DNA from: Clostridiales bacterium
GTDB lineage: Bacteria; Bacillota; Clostridia; Christensenellales; Aristaeellaceae
Direction: 5' to 3'
DNA length: 33,769 bases
NCBI GenBank assembly: GCA_004557905.1
Contig: SFFH01000015.1
Coordinates: 1 to 33,769, forward strand
Part shown: positions 25,317 through 31,928 of the stretch, piece after piece
How the letters are laid out: the number at the start of each line of letters is the position of its first letter
Numbering within the stretch: position 1 is the first letter of the stretch
Notes under the pieces: generated by a model
Told to the model about the DNA's origin: nothing
What the model saw: the letters and a program-made list of their open reading frames with translations, nothing else
Database searches by the model: none
Translations under genes and position numbers: made by a program

Positions 25317-26021
25317 ATGATCACACGCAACATCCCGCTGCGGCACGAGCTCAAGTATTTCATCACCCCGGCCGAAATGACCGTCCTGCGCGGCATACTC
25401 ACCCCGGTGATGCAGCTGGATCCCAACGGCAACGAGCACAACGAGTATCACATCCGCTCGCTGTACTTCGACACGATCAACGACAACGCGCTGGAAGAGA
25501 AGATCGCGGGCGTGGGCAACCGCAAGAAGTACCGCATCCGCATCTACAACTTCTCCGACAGAGTGATCAAGCTGGAATGCAAGAGCAAGTACGGCGACCT
25601 GATCTCCAAGCAGTCCGTCACCATCTCCCGCGAGCTGGCCGATCAGCTCATCGCGGGCGATCCGGAGGGGCTGCAGCGCATGCGCCATCCGCTCTTCCAC
25701 GACGTGTACCGCGAAATGAAGACCCGTCTGCTGCGTCCGGCGGTCATCGTCGACTATGTGCGTGAGGCGTACATCCACAACGCCGAGGAGGTCCGCGTGA
25801 CGTTTGACAAGCAGCTTCGCACAGGCCTGTTCTCCAGCGACATGTTCAATAAGGATCTGCCCACCTATCCGGTCTTTGACGACCCGGTGGAGATCCTGGA
25901 GGTCAAGTACGACGAGTTCCTGCCCAGCTACATCCAATCGATTCTCAGCGGCATCACCGCGCAGCGCAGCGCCGTCTCCAAGTACACCTGGTGCCGCCGC
26001 TACGAGAACAAGGAATTCTGA
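25317..26021 (+). CDS. VTC-domain protein (polyphosphate polymerase-like, triphosphate-tunnel fold)
   Basis: A 234-residue soluble protein with the VTC catalytic set: RHELKY (R9, K13), YHIRSLYFDT (R47), RKKYRIRIY (K71, R73, R75), KLECKSK (E87, K89), VTFDKQLRTG and ILEVKYDEFLP. In yeast Vtc4 this tunnel domain makes polyphosphate from ATP. Length matches stand-alone bacterial VTC proteins. TAAAGGAG lies upstream of the ATG. The 133-base gap after DUF4956 starts with a CCAGCG-ttc-CGCTGG hairpin but no T-run, so readthrough from the CotH promoter is likely. Repeat copy B begins right after the stop. Confidence 0.9.
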   Translation: MITRNIPLRHELKYFITPAEMTVLRGILTPVMQLDPNGNEHNEYHIRSLYFDTINDNALEEKIAGVGNRKKYRIRIYNFSDRVIKLECKSKYGDLISKQSVTISRELADQLIAGDPEGLQRMRHPLFHDVYREMKTRLLRPAVIVDYVREAYIHNAEEVRVTFDKQLRTGLFSSDMFNKDLPTYPVFDDPVEILEVKYDEFLPSYIQSILSGITAQRSAVSKYTWCRRYENKEF

Positions 26022-26108
26022 GCGGCCGGTGGCCGCACCCACTTCCGAACAGCTTGACAGGTTTATGCTGTTCGGTGCTCGCTGAACGATTCCCTACGCA
26101 ATTCCCTA
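26022..26108 (-). repeat. 87-bp structured repeat, copy B (inverted relative to copy A)
   Basis: Begins at the base after the VTC stop codon and reads on the minus strand TAGGGAATTGCGT...CAGCGAGCACCGA...TTCGGAAGTGGGTGCGG. It contains a perfect CCGAACAGC/GCTGTTCGG stem and a terminal GCGGCC-acc-GGCCGC stem. Compared with copy A the terminal stem has changed on both sides (GCGGGC/GCCCGC), so pairing is preserved. Confidence 0.85.
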
Positions 26109-26113
26109 TTGTA

Positions 26114-26148
26114 AAAGTGGACTGCAATCGGCAGCCCACTTTCTTTAT
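26114..26148 (+). terminator. Terminator after the VTC gene
   Basis: A 12-bp stem with one mismatch, AAAGTGGaCTGC/GCAGcCCACTTT (26114-26125, 26131-26142), is followed by CTTTATAT. It sits between the repeat and the bidirectional hairpin at 26171. Confidence 0.65.
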
Positions 26149-26170
26149 ATCGTTTTGTTTCCAAAGATCA

Positions 26171-26198
26171 GGACGCCCGGAAGCGATTCCGGGCGTCC
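26171..26198. terminator. Strong hairpin between convergent units
   Basis: A perfect 12-bp stem GGACGCCCGGAA/TTCCGGGCGTCC with a four-base loop lies seven bases beyond the permease stop at 26206. On the minus strand it is followed by TGATCTTTGG, on the plus strand by TTGTCTTTT. It probably ends the ABC transporter transcript and backs up the VTC terminator. Confidence 0.8.
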
Positions 26199-26205
26199 TT
26201 GTCTT

Positions 26206-27126
26206 TTACCTGCTTCCCTTGTCGTAGGGAATGCCCTCCGCCTTGGGGGCGCGGGACTTCTTGCTGGTGAACGCGAGGATGATCATCGAGGCGATGAACG
26301 GGATCATGTTGTACATGTTCTGCGTCCAGCCGAGCGCCGCCATCGCCGGGATGGAGCTGGCGATGTTCGCCAGGGACTTGAACAGCGCGAAGAACATCGC
26401 CGCAAAGCAGATGCGGAACGGTTTCCACTGGCCGAAGATCATGACCGCCAGGGCCAGGAAGCCCGCGCCGGACACACCGACTTCGAAGTTCCAGCTGGAC
26501 ACCGACGGGATGATGTACGCCATGCCGCCGATGCCGCCCAGCGCACCGGAGATCAGCACGCCGATGTAGCGCATCTTGTAGACGTTGATGCCGACGCTGT
26601 CGGCCGCCTGCGGATGCTCGCCGCACGCGCGCAGGCGCAGGCCCAGGCGCGTCTTGTAGAGCACGACGTAGGAGAGAATCAGAACCACAATACCGATGAA
26701 CAGGAAGACGTTTACCGTCAGCGGGCCCATCTCGTAGACGAACGGGCGGTTGCTGTAGTCCAGCTTCGCACTCGCGGAGCCGTTGAAGCCCTTGGCGATG
26801 ACCATGGCCAGCGCGGTCGCCAGCATGTTGAGCGCCGTGCCGCCGATGGTCTGGTCCGCGCCCAGGTTGATCGAGGCAAACGCCAGCAGCGCCGCGTAGA
26901 GCATGCCGGCAACCGCTGCGGCGAGCACCGAGCACAGGACGATGGCTGCAGCGCTCGAGCCGGCGGGCATCAGCTGAATGGCGATCACGCCGATCAGGCC
27001 GCCGATGACCATGATGCCCTCCAGCGCGATGTTGATGATGCCGCTGCGCTCGGAGAACATGCCGCCCAGCGCGACCATCATCAGAACAACCGTATACAGC
27101 AGCGTGTATTTCAGCAGCAGGAACAT
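26206..27126 (-). CDS. BMP-type nucleoside/sugar ABC transporter permease, second subunit
   Basis: A 306-residue inner-membrane protein with about eight to nine helices and the family N-terminus KYTLLYTVVLMMVALGGMFSERSG-type segment followed by NIALEGIMVIGG, typical of the second permease of BMP-family importers (NupQ/YufQ type). RACGEHPQAADSVGINV is the cytosolic coupling loop. The ATG at 27126 overlaps the stop of the first permease by one base (TGATG) and has GGGAGGG upstream. The C-terminal tail is basic. Substrate is most likely a nucleoside, on family grounds only. Confidence 0.9.
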   Translation of the reverse strand: MFLLLKYTLLYTVVLMMVALGGMFSERSGIINIALEGIMVIGGLIGVIAIQLMPAGSSAAAIVLCSVLAAAVAGMLYAALLAFASINLGADQTIGGTALNMLATALAMVIAKGFNGSASAKLDYSNRPFVYEMGPLTVNVFLFIGIVVLILSYVVLYKTRLGLRLRACGEHPQAADSVGINVYKMRYIGVLISGALGGIGGMAYIIPSVSSWNFEVGVSGAGFLALAVMIFGQWKPFRICFAAMFFALFKSLANIASSIPAMAALGWTQNMYNMIPFIASMIILAFTSKKSRAPKAEGIPYDKGSR

Positions 27127-28265
27127 CAGTTGTTCCCTCCCTTCCCCAGGCCGGTGCGGCGCGTCTTGCCGGTCAGCAGCGCGCGGATCTTGCTCCTGAA
27201 GAGCATCGAGAACGCGCACAGGTAGATGATCAGCGCGGTGATGACGTCGGCAATCTCCTTGGTGTAGTACTGCGTGGAGAGCTTCGTGCCGCCGACCGTG
27301 ATATAAGAGATGAACAGCGAGGAGAAGATTGTGCCGATCGGATTGGAGCAGGCCAGCAGCGCGGCGCTGATGCCGTTGAAGCCGATGGCCGGCAGCGCGG
27401 TGGACACCTGCGGGTTCCACTCCGCCACGGTCGAGAGATAGTACAGACCCGCGCCCACGCCCGCCAGCGCGCCCGCGATGGTCATGGACAGGATGATGTT
27501 GCGCTTGTCGTTGATGCCGGCGTACTGTGCGGCGTTCTTGTTGAAGCCGCATGCCTTGAGCTCATAGCCGAAGGTCGTCTTGTTCAGCACGACGTAGACG
27601 ACGATTGCGAAGAAGAGCGCGATGAAGATGGCGATGGTGACCGACTGCAGCTTGCCGAAGTGATCGCTCATGCCGCAGCTGGGAATCATCGAGCCGGGAG
27701 CGACCTTGCGCAGGCTGTACGTCTTGGTCGTGGCCAGGTCATACATGGGGCTCTGTCCCTTGCCGTACATGATGTCGTTGACCATGTACAGGCCGATCCA
27801 GTTGAACATGATCGAGGTGATGACCTCGTTGATGTTCATATAGGCCTTGAAGAAGCCCGGAATCGCGCCCCAGAGCGCGCCCAGCACCATCGCGGCCAGC
27901 AGGCACAGGTACCAGGGCAGCTGCAGCACGATGGCGCAGTACAGCGCGCCGAACGCGCCCAGCGTGTACTGGCCGGCCGCGCCGATGTTGAACAGGCCGG
28001 TCTTGAACGCGAAGCCGACGGAGAGACCCGTCATGATGAGCGGCGCAGCGTTGGCCAGCACCGTGCCCATGTTGCGCGGGCTCTTGATGCCGCTCTGCAG
28101 GATGACCAGCAGGCCATCGCCGAAGGCGTGCTCCGCGTTGATGATCGCCAGCACGACCACGCCCAGCAGCAGGCCGATGACGATACAGATGAGCGATGCG
28201 ACAACCGACAGGAACGCTTCCGAGGAAGCGAGCCGGCCGCCAAGAGAGGTTTTCTTGTTGTCCAT
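27126..28265 (-). CDS. BMP-type nucleoside/sugar ABC transporter permease, first subunit
   Basis: A 379-residue inner-membrane permease (NupP/YufP type) with an N-terminal cytosolic stretch, a first helix at about 20-43, and the conserved PLIMTGLSVGFAFKTGLFNIGAAGQ region. The coupling loop reads KACGFNKNAAQYAGIN. It is the partner of the downstream permease in a heterodimeric channel. AAGGAGG precedes the ATG at 28265, 12 bases after the ATPase stop. The C-terminus is rich in lysine, arginine and glycine. Confidence 0.9.
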   Translation of the reverse strand: MDNKKTSLGGRLASSEAFLSVVASLICIVIGLLLGVVVLAIINAEHAFGDGLLVILQSGIKSPRNMGTVLANAAPLIMTGLSVGFAFKTGLFNIGAAGQYTLGAFGALYCAIVLQLPWYLCLLAAMVLGALWGAIPGFFKAYMNINEVITSIMFNWIGLYMVNDIMYGKGQSPMYDLATTKTYSLRKVAPGSMIPSCGMSDHFGKLQSVTIAIFIALFFAIVVYVVLNKTTFGYELKACGFNKNAAQYAGINDKRNIILSMTIAGALAGVGAGLYYLSTVAEWNPQVSTALPAIGFNGISAALLACSNPIGTIFSSLFISYITVGGTKLSTQYYTKEIADVITALIIYLCAFSMLFRSKIRALLTGKTRRTGLGKGGNN

Positions 28266-28277
28266 GTTGCTTCCTCC

Positions 28278-29807
28278 TTATCCCTTGCGCTGCGCGCCGG
28301 CCATGTACAGGCCCAGCTCCTTGGCGGTGGTGTGACGCGGGTCGAGCTCGCCGACGATCTCGCCCTCGTACATGACCAGGATGCGGTCCGGCACCTCGAG
28401 CACCTCGTCCAGCTCCAGGGAGACGAGCAGGACGGCCTTTCCGCTGTCGCGCTGGCGCAGCAGCTCCTTGCGGATGTACTCGATCGCGCCGACGTCCAGG
28501 CCGCGCGTGGGCTGCACAGCGATGAGCAGGTCGTTGCCCAGGTCGATCTCCCGGGCGATGATCGCCTTCTGCTGGTTGCCGCCGGACATGCTGCGCGCGA
28601 CGGTCACCGGACCCTGACCGCTGCGCACGTCGTACTGCTCGATGAGCTTTTCGGCGTACGCCCGGATTTCATTGAATTTAAGGAAGCCCCGGCTGGAAAA
28701 CTGCTTGTCAAAGTAGCGCTTGAGCACCAGGTTGTTTTCCAGCGTGTAATCCAGCACCAGGCCGTGCTTGTGGCGGTCCTCCGGGATGTGGCTCATGCCG
28801 CAGAGGTTGCGCTCACGGATGGACATGTGGGAGATGTCCCTGTCGCCCAGGTAGATCTTGCCGCTCTCGGCCTTCATCAGGCCGGTGAGCGTGTAGACCA
28901 GCTCGCTCTGTCCGTTGCCGTCGATGCCCGCGATGCACACGATCTCGCCGCGGCGGACGTTGAAGGAGACGTTGTTGACCAGCGGCTTGCCGTGGCGCTT
29001 GCTCCTGACCGTGAGGTTCTGCACGCTCAGAATGCTCTCGCCCAGCTTTTGAGGCGCTTTCTCCATGACCAGCTGCACCTTGCGGCCGACCATCATCTCG
29101 CTCATCTCTTCCTTGCTGGTGGTCGCCACATCGACCGTGCCGACGCAGCGGCCCTTGCGCAGCACCGTGCAGCGGTCTGCGACGGCTTTGATCTCGTCGA
29201 GCTTGTGCGTGATGAACAGGATGGACTTCCCTTCTGCGGCCAGCCCCTTCATGATCTTCATCAGCTCGTCGATCTCCTGCGGGGTGAGCACGGCGGTCGG
29301 CTCGTCGAAAATAAGCACCTCGTTGTCCCGGTAGAGCATCTTGAGGATCTCGGTGCGCTGCTGCATGCCGACGGTGATGTCCTCCACCATCGCGTCGGGA
29401 TCGACCTTCAGACCGTAGCGTTCGCTAAGCTCCAGCACCTTTTTGCGCGCCTCTGCCTTCTGCAGAAAGCCCAGATGCTTCGTCGCCGGCTCCACGCCCA
29501 GGATGATGTTGTCCAGCACGGAGAACACCTCGACCAGCTTGAAGTGCTGGTGCACCATACCGATGCCCAGCGCGTTCGCGTCGTTGGGATCCTTGATGCG
29601 CACGACCTCTCCGTTCTTGCGGATCTCACCCTTTTCCGCCTGATACAGGCCAAAGAGCACGCTCATCAGGGTCGATTTGCCCGCGCCGTTTTCACCGAGC
29701 AGCGCATGGATTTCGCCCCGCCTGAGCTGCAGCGTGACGTTATCGTTGGCAATGATCCCCGGAAACTCCTTGGTGATGTTCAGCATTTCAATGATGTAAT
29801 CGCTCAA
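28278..29807 (-). CDS. BMP-type nucleoside/sugar ABC transporter ATPase (two nucleotide-binding domains)
   Basis: A fused double ATPase of about 509 residues. The first domain has Walker A GENGAGKST, signature ITVGMQQRTEI and Walker B VLIFDEPTAVL. The second has a degenerate Walker A (GIDGNGQSEL), signature MSGGNQQKAI and a degenerate Walker B (LLIAVQPTRGLD), as usual in the sugar/nucleoside group. I prefer a TTG start at 29807 because AAGGAG lies eight bases upstream; an ATG at 29813 is only two bases from that site. Family proteins begin close to the EMLNITKEFPGI segment, which agrees. No substrate-binding lipoprotein gene is adjacent, so it must lie elsewhere. Confidence 0.92.
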   Translation of the reverse strand: MSDYIIEMLNITKEFPGIIANDNVTLQLRRGEIHALLGENGAGKSTLMSVLFGLYQAEKGEIRKNGEVVRIKDPNDANALGIGMVHQHFKLVEVFSVLDNIILGVEPATKHLGFLQKAEARKKVLELSERYGLKVDPDAMVEDITVGMQQRTEILKMLYRDNEVLIFDEPTAVLTPQEIDELMKIMKGLAAEGKSILFITHKLDEIKAVADRCTVLRKGRCVGTVDVATTSKEEMSEMMVGRKVQLVMEKAPQKLGESILSVQNLTVRSKRHGKPLVNNVSFNVRRGEIVCIAGIDGNGQSELVYTLTGLMKAESGKIYLGDRDISHMSIRERNLCGMSHIPEDRHKHGLVLDYTLENNLVLKRYFDKQFSSRGFLKFNEIRAYAEKLIEQYDVRSGQGPVTVARSMSGGNQQKAIIAREIDLGNDLLIAVQPTRGLDVGAIEYIRKELLRQRDSGKAVLLVSLELDEVLEVPDRILVMYEGEIVGELDPRHTTAKELGLYMAGAQRKG

Positions 29808-29844
29808 AGCCATCACTCCTTCGTTTGCTTCTCCTTTATCCTCT

Positions 29845-29850
29845 ATTATA
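29845..29850 (-). promoter_or_regulatory. -10 element for the ABC transporter operon
   Basis: TATAAT on the minus strand lies about 38 bases before the ATPase start. The -35 at 17-base spacing (TTTTAA) is weak. The predicted start is near 29837. Confidence 0.5.
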
Positions 29851-29861
29851 CCGTATTTATT

Positions 29862-29939
29862 CGCGATTTAAAAGCACATTTTCGACGCCTCTTCTTCATG
29901 TTTATACGACATTTTACGTTCACTGTAAAATAAATCGCG
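29862..29939. promoter_or_regulatory. Inverted repeat upstream of the ABC transporter promoter
   Basis: CGCGATTTA (29862-29870) and TAAATCGCG (29931-29939) form perfect 9-bp arms 60 bases apart, the left arm overlapping the promoter. A smaller TTTTAC/GTAAAA pair lies inside at about 29912-29930. Arms this far apart could be two operator half-sets for looping, or a long leader structure if transcription starts further upstream. I see no known purine riboswitch motif here. Confidence 0.4.
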
Positions 29940-30017
29940 CAATTCGTAATAATGCTTAATTATTTAATAATATCATCTTATTTATTTTTACAAATTTATT
30001 AAATTCAAGAATAGTTA
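29940..30017. other. AT-rich intergenic tract, possible UP element
   Basis: This stretch is almost entirely A and T, in contrast to the GC-rich surroundings, and ends at the promoter at 30018. No gene or clear palindrome is visible. A-tracts just upstream of a -35 are typical of UP elements that bind the RNA polymerase alpha subunit; it also separates the divergent ABC operon. Confidence 0.45.
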
Positions 30018-30046
30018 TTGAACATTTTCAAATTGTGCCCTATAAT
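30018..30046 (+). promoter_or_regulatory. Strong sigma-A promoter for the 35-residue membrane protein
   Basis: TTGAAC (30018-30023), a 17-base spacer and a consensus TATAAT (30041-30046) predict a start near 30053. The 93-base leader carries an AT hairpin (30061-30078) and a 7-bp TGAATCC/GGATTCA hairpin (30107-30125) ahead of the ribosome site. Confidence 0.85.
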
Positions 30047-30145
30047 TCTATCTAAAGTTAGTTTTTTTCGTAAAAAACGAGTGAGCATTCATCTGTTACG
30101 TATTCATGAATCCCATGAGGATTCACACGATAGGAGGCGCGTCCC

Positions 30146-30253
30146 ATGCTTCTTAAGGCTGCATCCACCCTCGTTGTTGTGGCTGCGTATCTCTTTCTGG
30201 CCTTCAGCCTCTCGGTGGCTGTCGGCGCTTTCATTCACTTTGGGAACGCCTGA
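30146..30253 (+). CDS. Small single-helix membrane protein, 35 residues
   Basis: ATG at 30146 with AGGAGG (30132-30137) eight bases upstream; stop TGA at 30251-30253. The product has a short N-terminus with one lysine, an unbroken hydrophobic helix at about residues 9-30 rich in Val, Ala, Leu and Phe, and a tail H-F-G-N-A. It is flanked by a near-consensus promoter and by a terminator at 30275, so it forms an independent transcription unit. I do not recognise the family. Possible roles are a small regulatory membrane peptide, a type I toxin-like peptide or a subunit of a membrane complex; none is supported by sequence. The strong signals argue against a chance frame. Confidence 0.72.
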   Translation: MLLKAASTLVVVAAYLFLAFSLSVAVGAFIHFGNA

Positions 30254-30274
30254 GTAACAAAAGCAGTACGCAGT

Positions 30275-30313
30275 CAAAGCAGAGAACGCCCGCGGGCGCT
30301 CTTTGCTTTTTTG
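30275..30313 (+). terminator. Terminator after the small membrane protein gene
   Basis: A compound hairpin with CGCCC-gc-GGGCG at the tip, GAG/CTC below and AAAGCA/TGCTTT at the base is followed by a run of T. It separates the small gene from the phosphofructokinase promoter. Confidence 0.8.
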
Positions 30314-30331
30314 GCATTTTTCAAAAAATAA

Positions 30332-30360
30332 TTGCACTTTTGACCGCTTTATGATATAGT
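30332..30360 (+). promoter_or_regulatory. Promoter for the phosphofructokinase gene
   Basis: TTGCAC (30332-30337), a 17-base spacer and TATAGT (30355-30360) give a start near 30367 and a leader of about 62 bases before the ATG at 30429. Confidence 0.72.
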
Positions 30361-30428
30361 AACAATGTTTGGGAATTCCTGAGAATTTCCAGCCTATACC
30401 GGTTTATCATGAATTGGAGGGAACATAC

Positions 30429-31673
30429 ATGTCTGAGAAAGCCCTTGTCGGCGCGCTGATCGTCGGCCAGTCCGGCGGCCCGTCCGCCGTCATCAACTGC
30501 TCCGCGTACGGCGTCATCAAGGCCGGCCTGGAGAACCCGAATATCACCAAGGTATACGGTGCGCATCACGGCATCGTCGGCGTGCTGAACGACGAGCTGA
30601 TGATCATGGATGAGGAGGATGCCAAGGAGCTGGAGAACATGCTCCACACCCCGTCCTCCGCGCTGGGCTCCTGCCGCTACAAGATCGCCGATCCGGATGT
30701 GGACGATACCGATTACAAGCGCATCCTGGAGATCTTCAAGAAGTACGACGTCCGCTACTTCTTCTACAACGGCGGCAACGACTCCATGGATACCTGCAAC
30801 AAGATTTCCAAGTACATGGCCCGCGTGGGCTATGAATGCCGCGTGATGGGCGTGCCGAAGACCATCGACAACGATCTGGCCGGCACCGACCACTGCCCGG
30901 GCTTCGCCTCCGCCGCGAAGTACATCGCCACCTCCTTCATGGAGGTCTCCCGCGACAGCCAGGTCTATGACAAGGGCATGGTGACCATCGTGGAGTGCAT
31001 GGGCCGTCACGCCGGCTGGCTGACCGCTGCCGCCGCCCTGGCCTGCGTCAAGAACGACGGTCCCGACCTGATCTACCTGCCGGAGGTTGACTTCGACATG
31101 AATCAGTTCGTCGCCGACGTCAAGCGCGTCTACGCCGAGAAGAAGAACTGCATCGTCGCCGTCTCCGAGGGCGTCCACTATGCGGACGGCACCTTCGTCT
31201 CCGAGGCGAAGACCTCCGGCACCGACGGCTTCGGCCATGCCCAGCTGGGCGGCCTGGCGGCCCGTCTGGCCGATGTGATCAAGGCCGAAATGGGCGTGAA
31301 GGTCCGTCCGATCGAGCTGAGCCTGCTGCAGCGCTGCGCCGCGCACTGCGCCTCCGGCACCGACATCGCCGAGTCCTTCATGTCCGGCAAGACTGCGGTT
31401 GAGGCCGCTGTCGCCGGCGCGACCGACAAGATGGTCGGCTTCGCCTGCACCCGCGACGAGAACGGCTACAAGTGCGAGCCGAAGCTCTTCGACCTGAGCC
31501 TGGTCGCCAACACCGAGAAGAAGGTCCCGCTCGAGTGGATCAACGAGGCCCACAACGGCGTGACCCAGGGCTTCATCGACTACTGCATGCCGCTCATCCA
31601 GGGCGAAACCGGCATGGTCAAGGAAGACGGCCTGCCGCGCTTCGTGCACCTGAAGAAGGTCTTCGCGAAGTAA
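30429..31673 (+). CDS. 6-phosphofructokinase, PPi-dependent type
   Basis: Phosphorylates fructose-6-phosphate to fructose-1,6-bisphosphate in glycolysis. The 414-residue protein has GQSGGPSAVIN at the phosphoryl-donor site, GGNDS (115-119) where ATP enzymes have GGDGS, and PKTIDND (143-149) where ATP enzymes have PGTIDND. The aspartate and lysine at these sites are the established hallmarks of pyrophosphate use, which makes the step reversible. MGRHAGWL and a substrate-binding region follow. Asn at the third position of GGND is a variation on the common GGDD. TGGAGGG precedes the ATG; in-frame codons upstream overlap the promoter. Confidence 0.9.
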   Translation: MSEKALVGALIVGQSGGPSAVINCSAYGVIKAGLENPNITKVYGAHHGIVGVLNDELMIMDEEDAKELENMLHTPSSALGSCRYKIADPDVDDTDYKRILEIFKKYDVRYFFYNGGNDSMDTCNKISKYMARVGYECRVMGVPKTIDNDLAGTDHCPGFASAAKYIATSFMEVSRDSQVYDKGMVTIVECMGRHAGWLTAAAALACVKNDGPDLIYLPEVDFDMNQFVADVKRVYAEKKNCIVAVSEGVHYADGTFVSEAKTSGTDGFGHAQLGGLAARLADVIKAEMGVKVRPIELSLLQRCAAHCASGTDIAESFMSGKTAVEAAVAGATDKMVGFACTRDENGYKCEPKLFDLSLVANTEKKVPLEWINEAHNGVTQGFIDYCMPLIQGETGMVKEDGLPRFVHLKKVFAK

Positions 31674-31691
31674 TTCCCCCGGCCTTTTCGG

Positions 31692-31725
31692 GAGCTGTCT
31701 CTGCAAGGAGGCGGCTCTCTTTTTG
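31692..31725 (+). terminator. Terminator after the phosphofructokinase gene
   Basis: GAGCTGTCTC and GAGGCGGCTC form a 10-bp stem (two G-U pairs) around a short loop, followed by TCTTTTT. It lies 18 bases after the stop codon. Confidence 0.78.
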
Positions 31726-31828
31726 CATCATTGGAGATAGCGAAAAGCATCGCGCAGCGTGCATGCAGCGGGTTCCCGGGCAAAGCCGTCCTGCAGCGCG
31801 ACAAACTGTTTATTTTTCGTACCCAACC

Positions 31829-31837
31829 TGCTATAAT
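31829..31837 (+). promoter_or_regulatory. Extended -10 promoter for the SGNH-hydrolase-like gene
   Basis: TGCTATAAT with a weak -35 (TTTATT at 17-base spacing). The predicted start near 31843 excludes the most upstream in-frame ATG codons. The leader contains a CCCGGAG/CTCCGGG hairpin (31867-31894). Confidence 0.55.
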
Positions 31838-31928
31838 GAATGAACCCGGAGCATTTCCTGTCTCTTCCCGGAGGGACCTCAGGCAGTCTCCGGGCGACAT
31901 GCTGGAAGATGAGGCGGATGAAAGAGGC

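Noticed and set aside
29816..30060. Purine riboswitch upstream of the nucleoside-type importer.
   Set aside because: Searched both strands by eye for the conserved purine aptamer core and found none; only inverted repeats and AT-rich DNA.
30018..30257. A 79-codon open frame overlapping the small membrane-protein gene.
   Set aside because: Its start lies inside the promoter and it has no ribosome site; the other frame has AGGAGG and a coherent transmembrane product.
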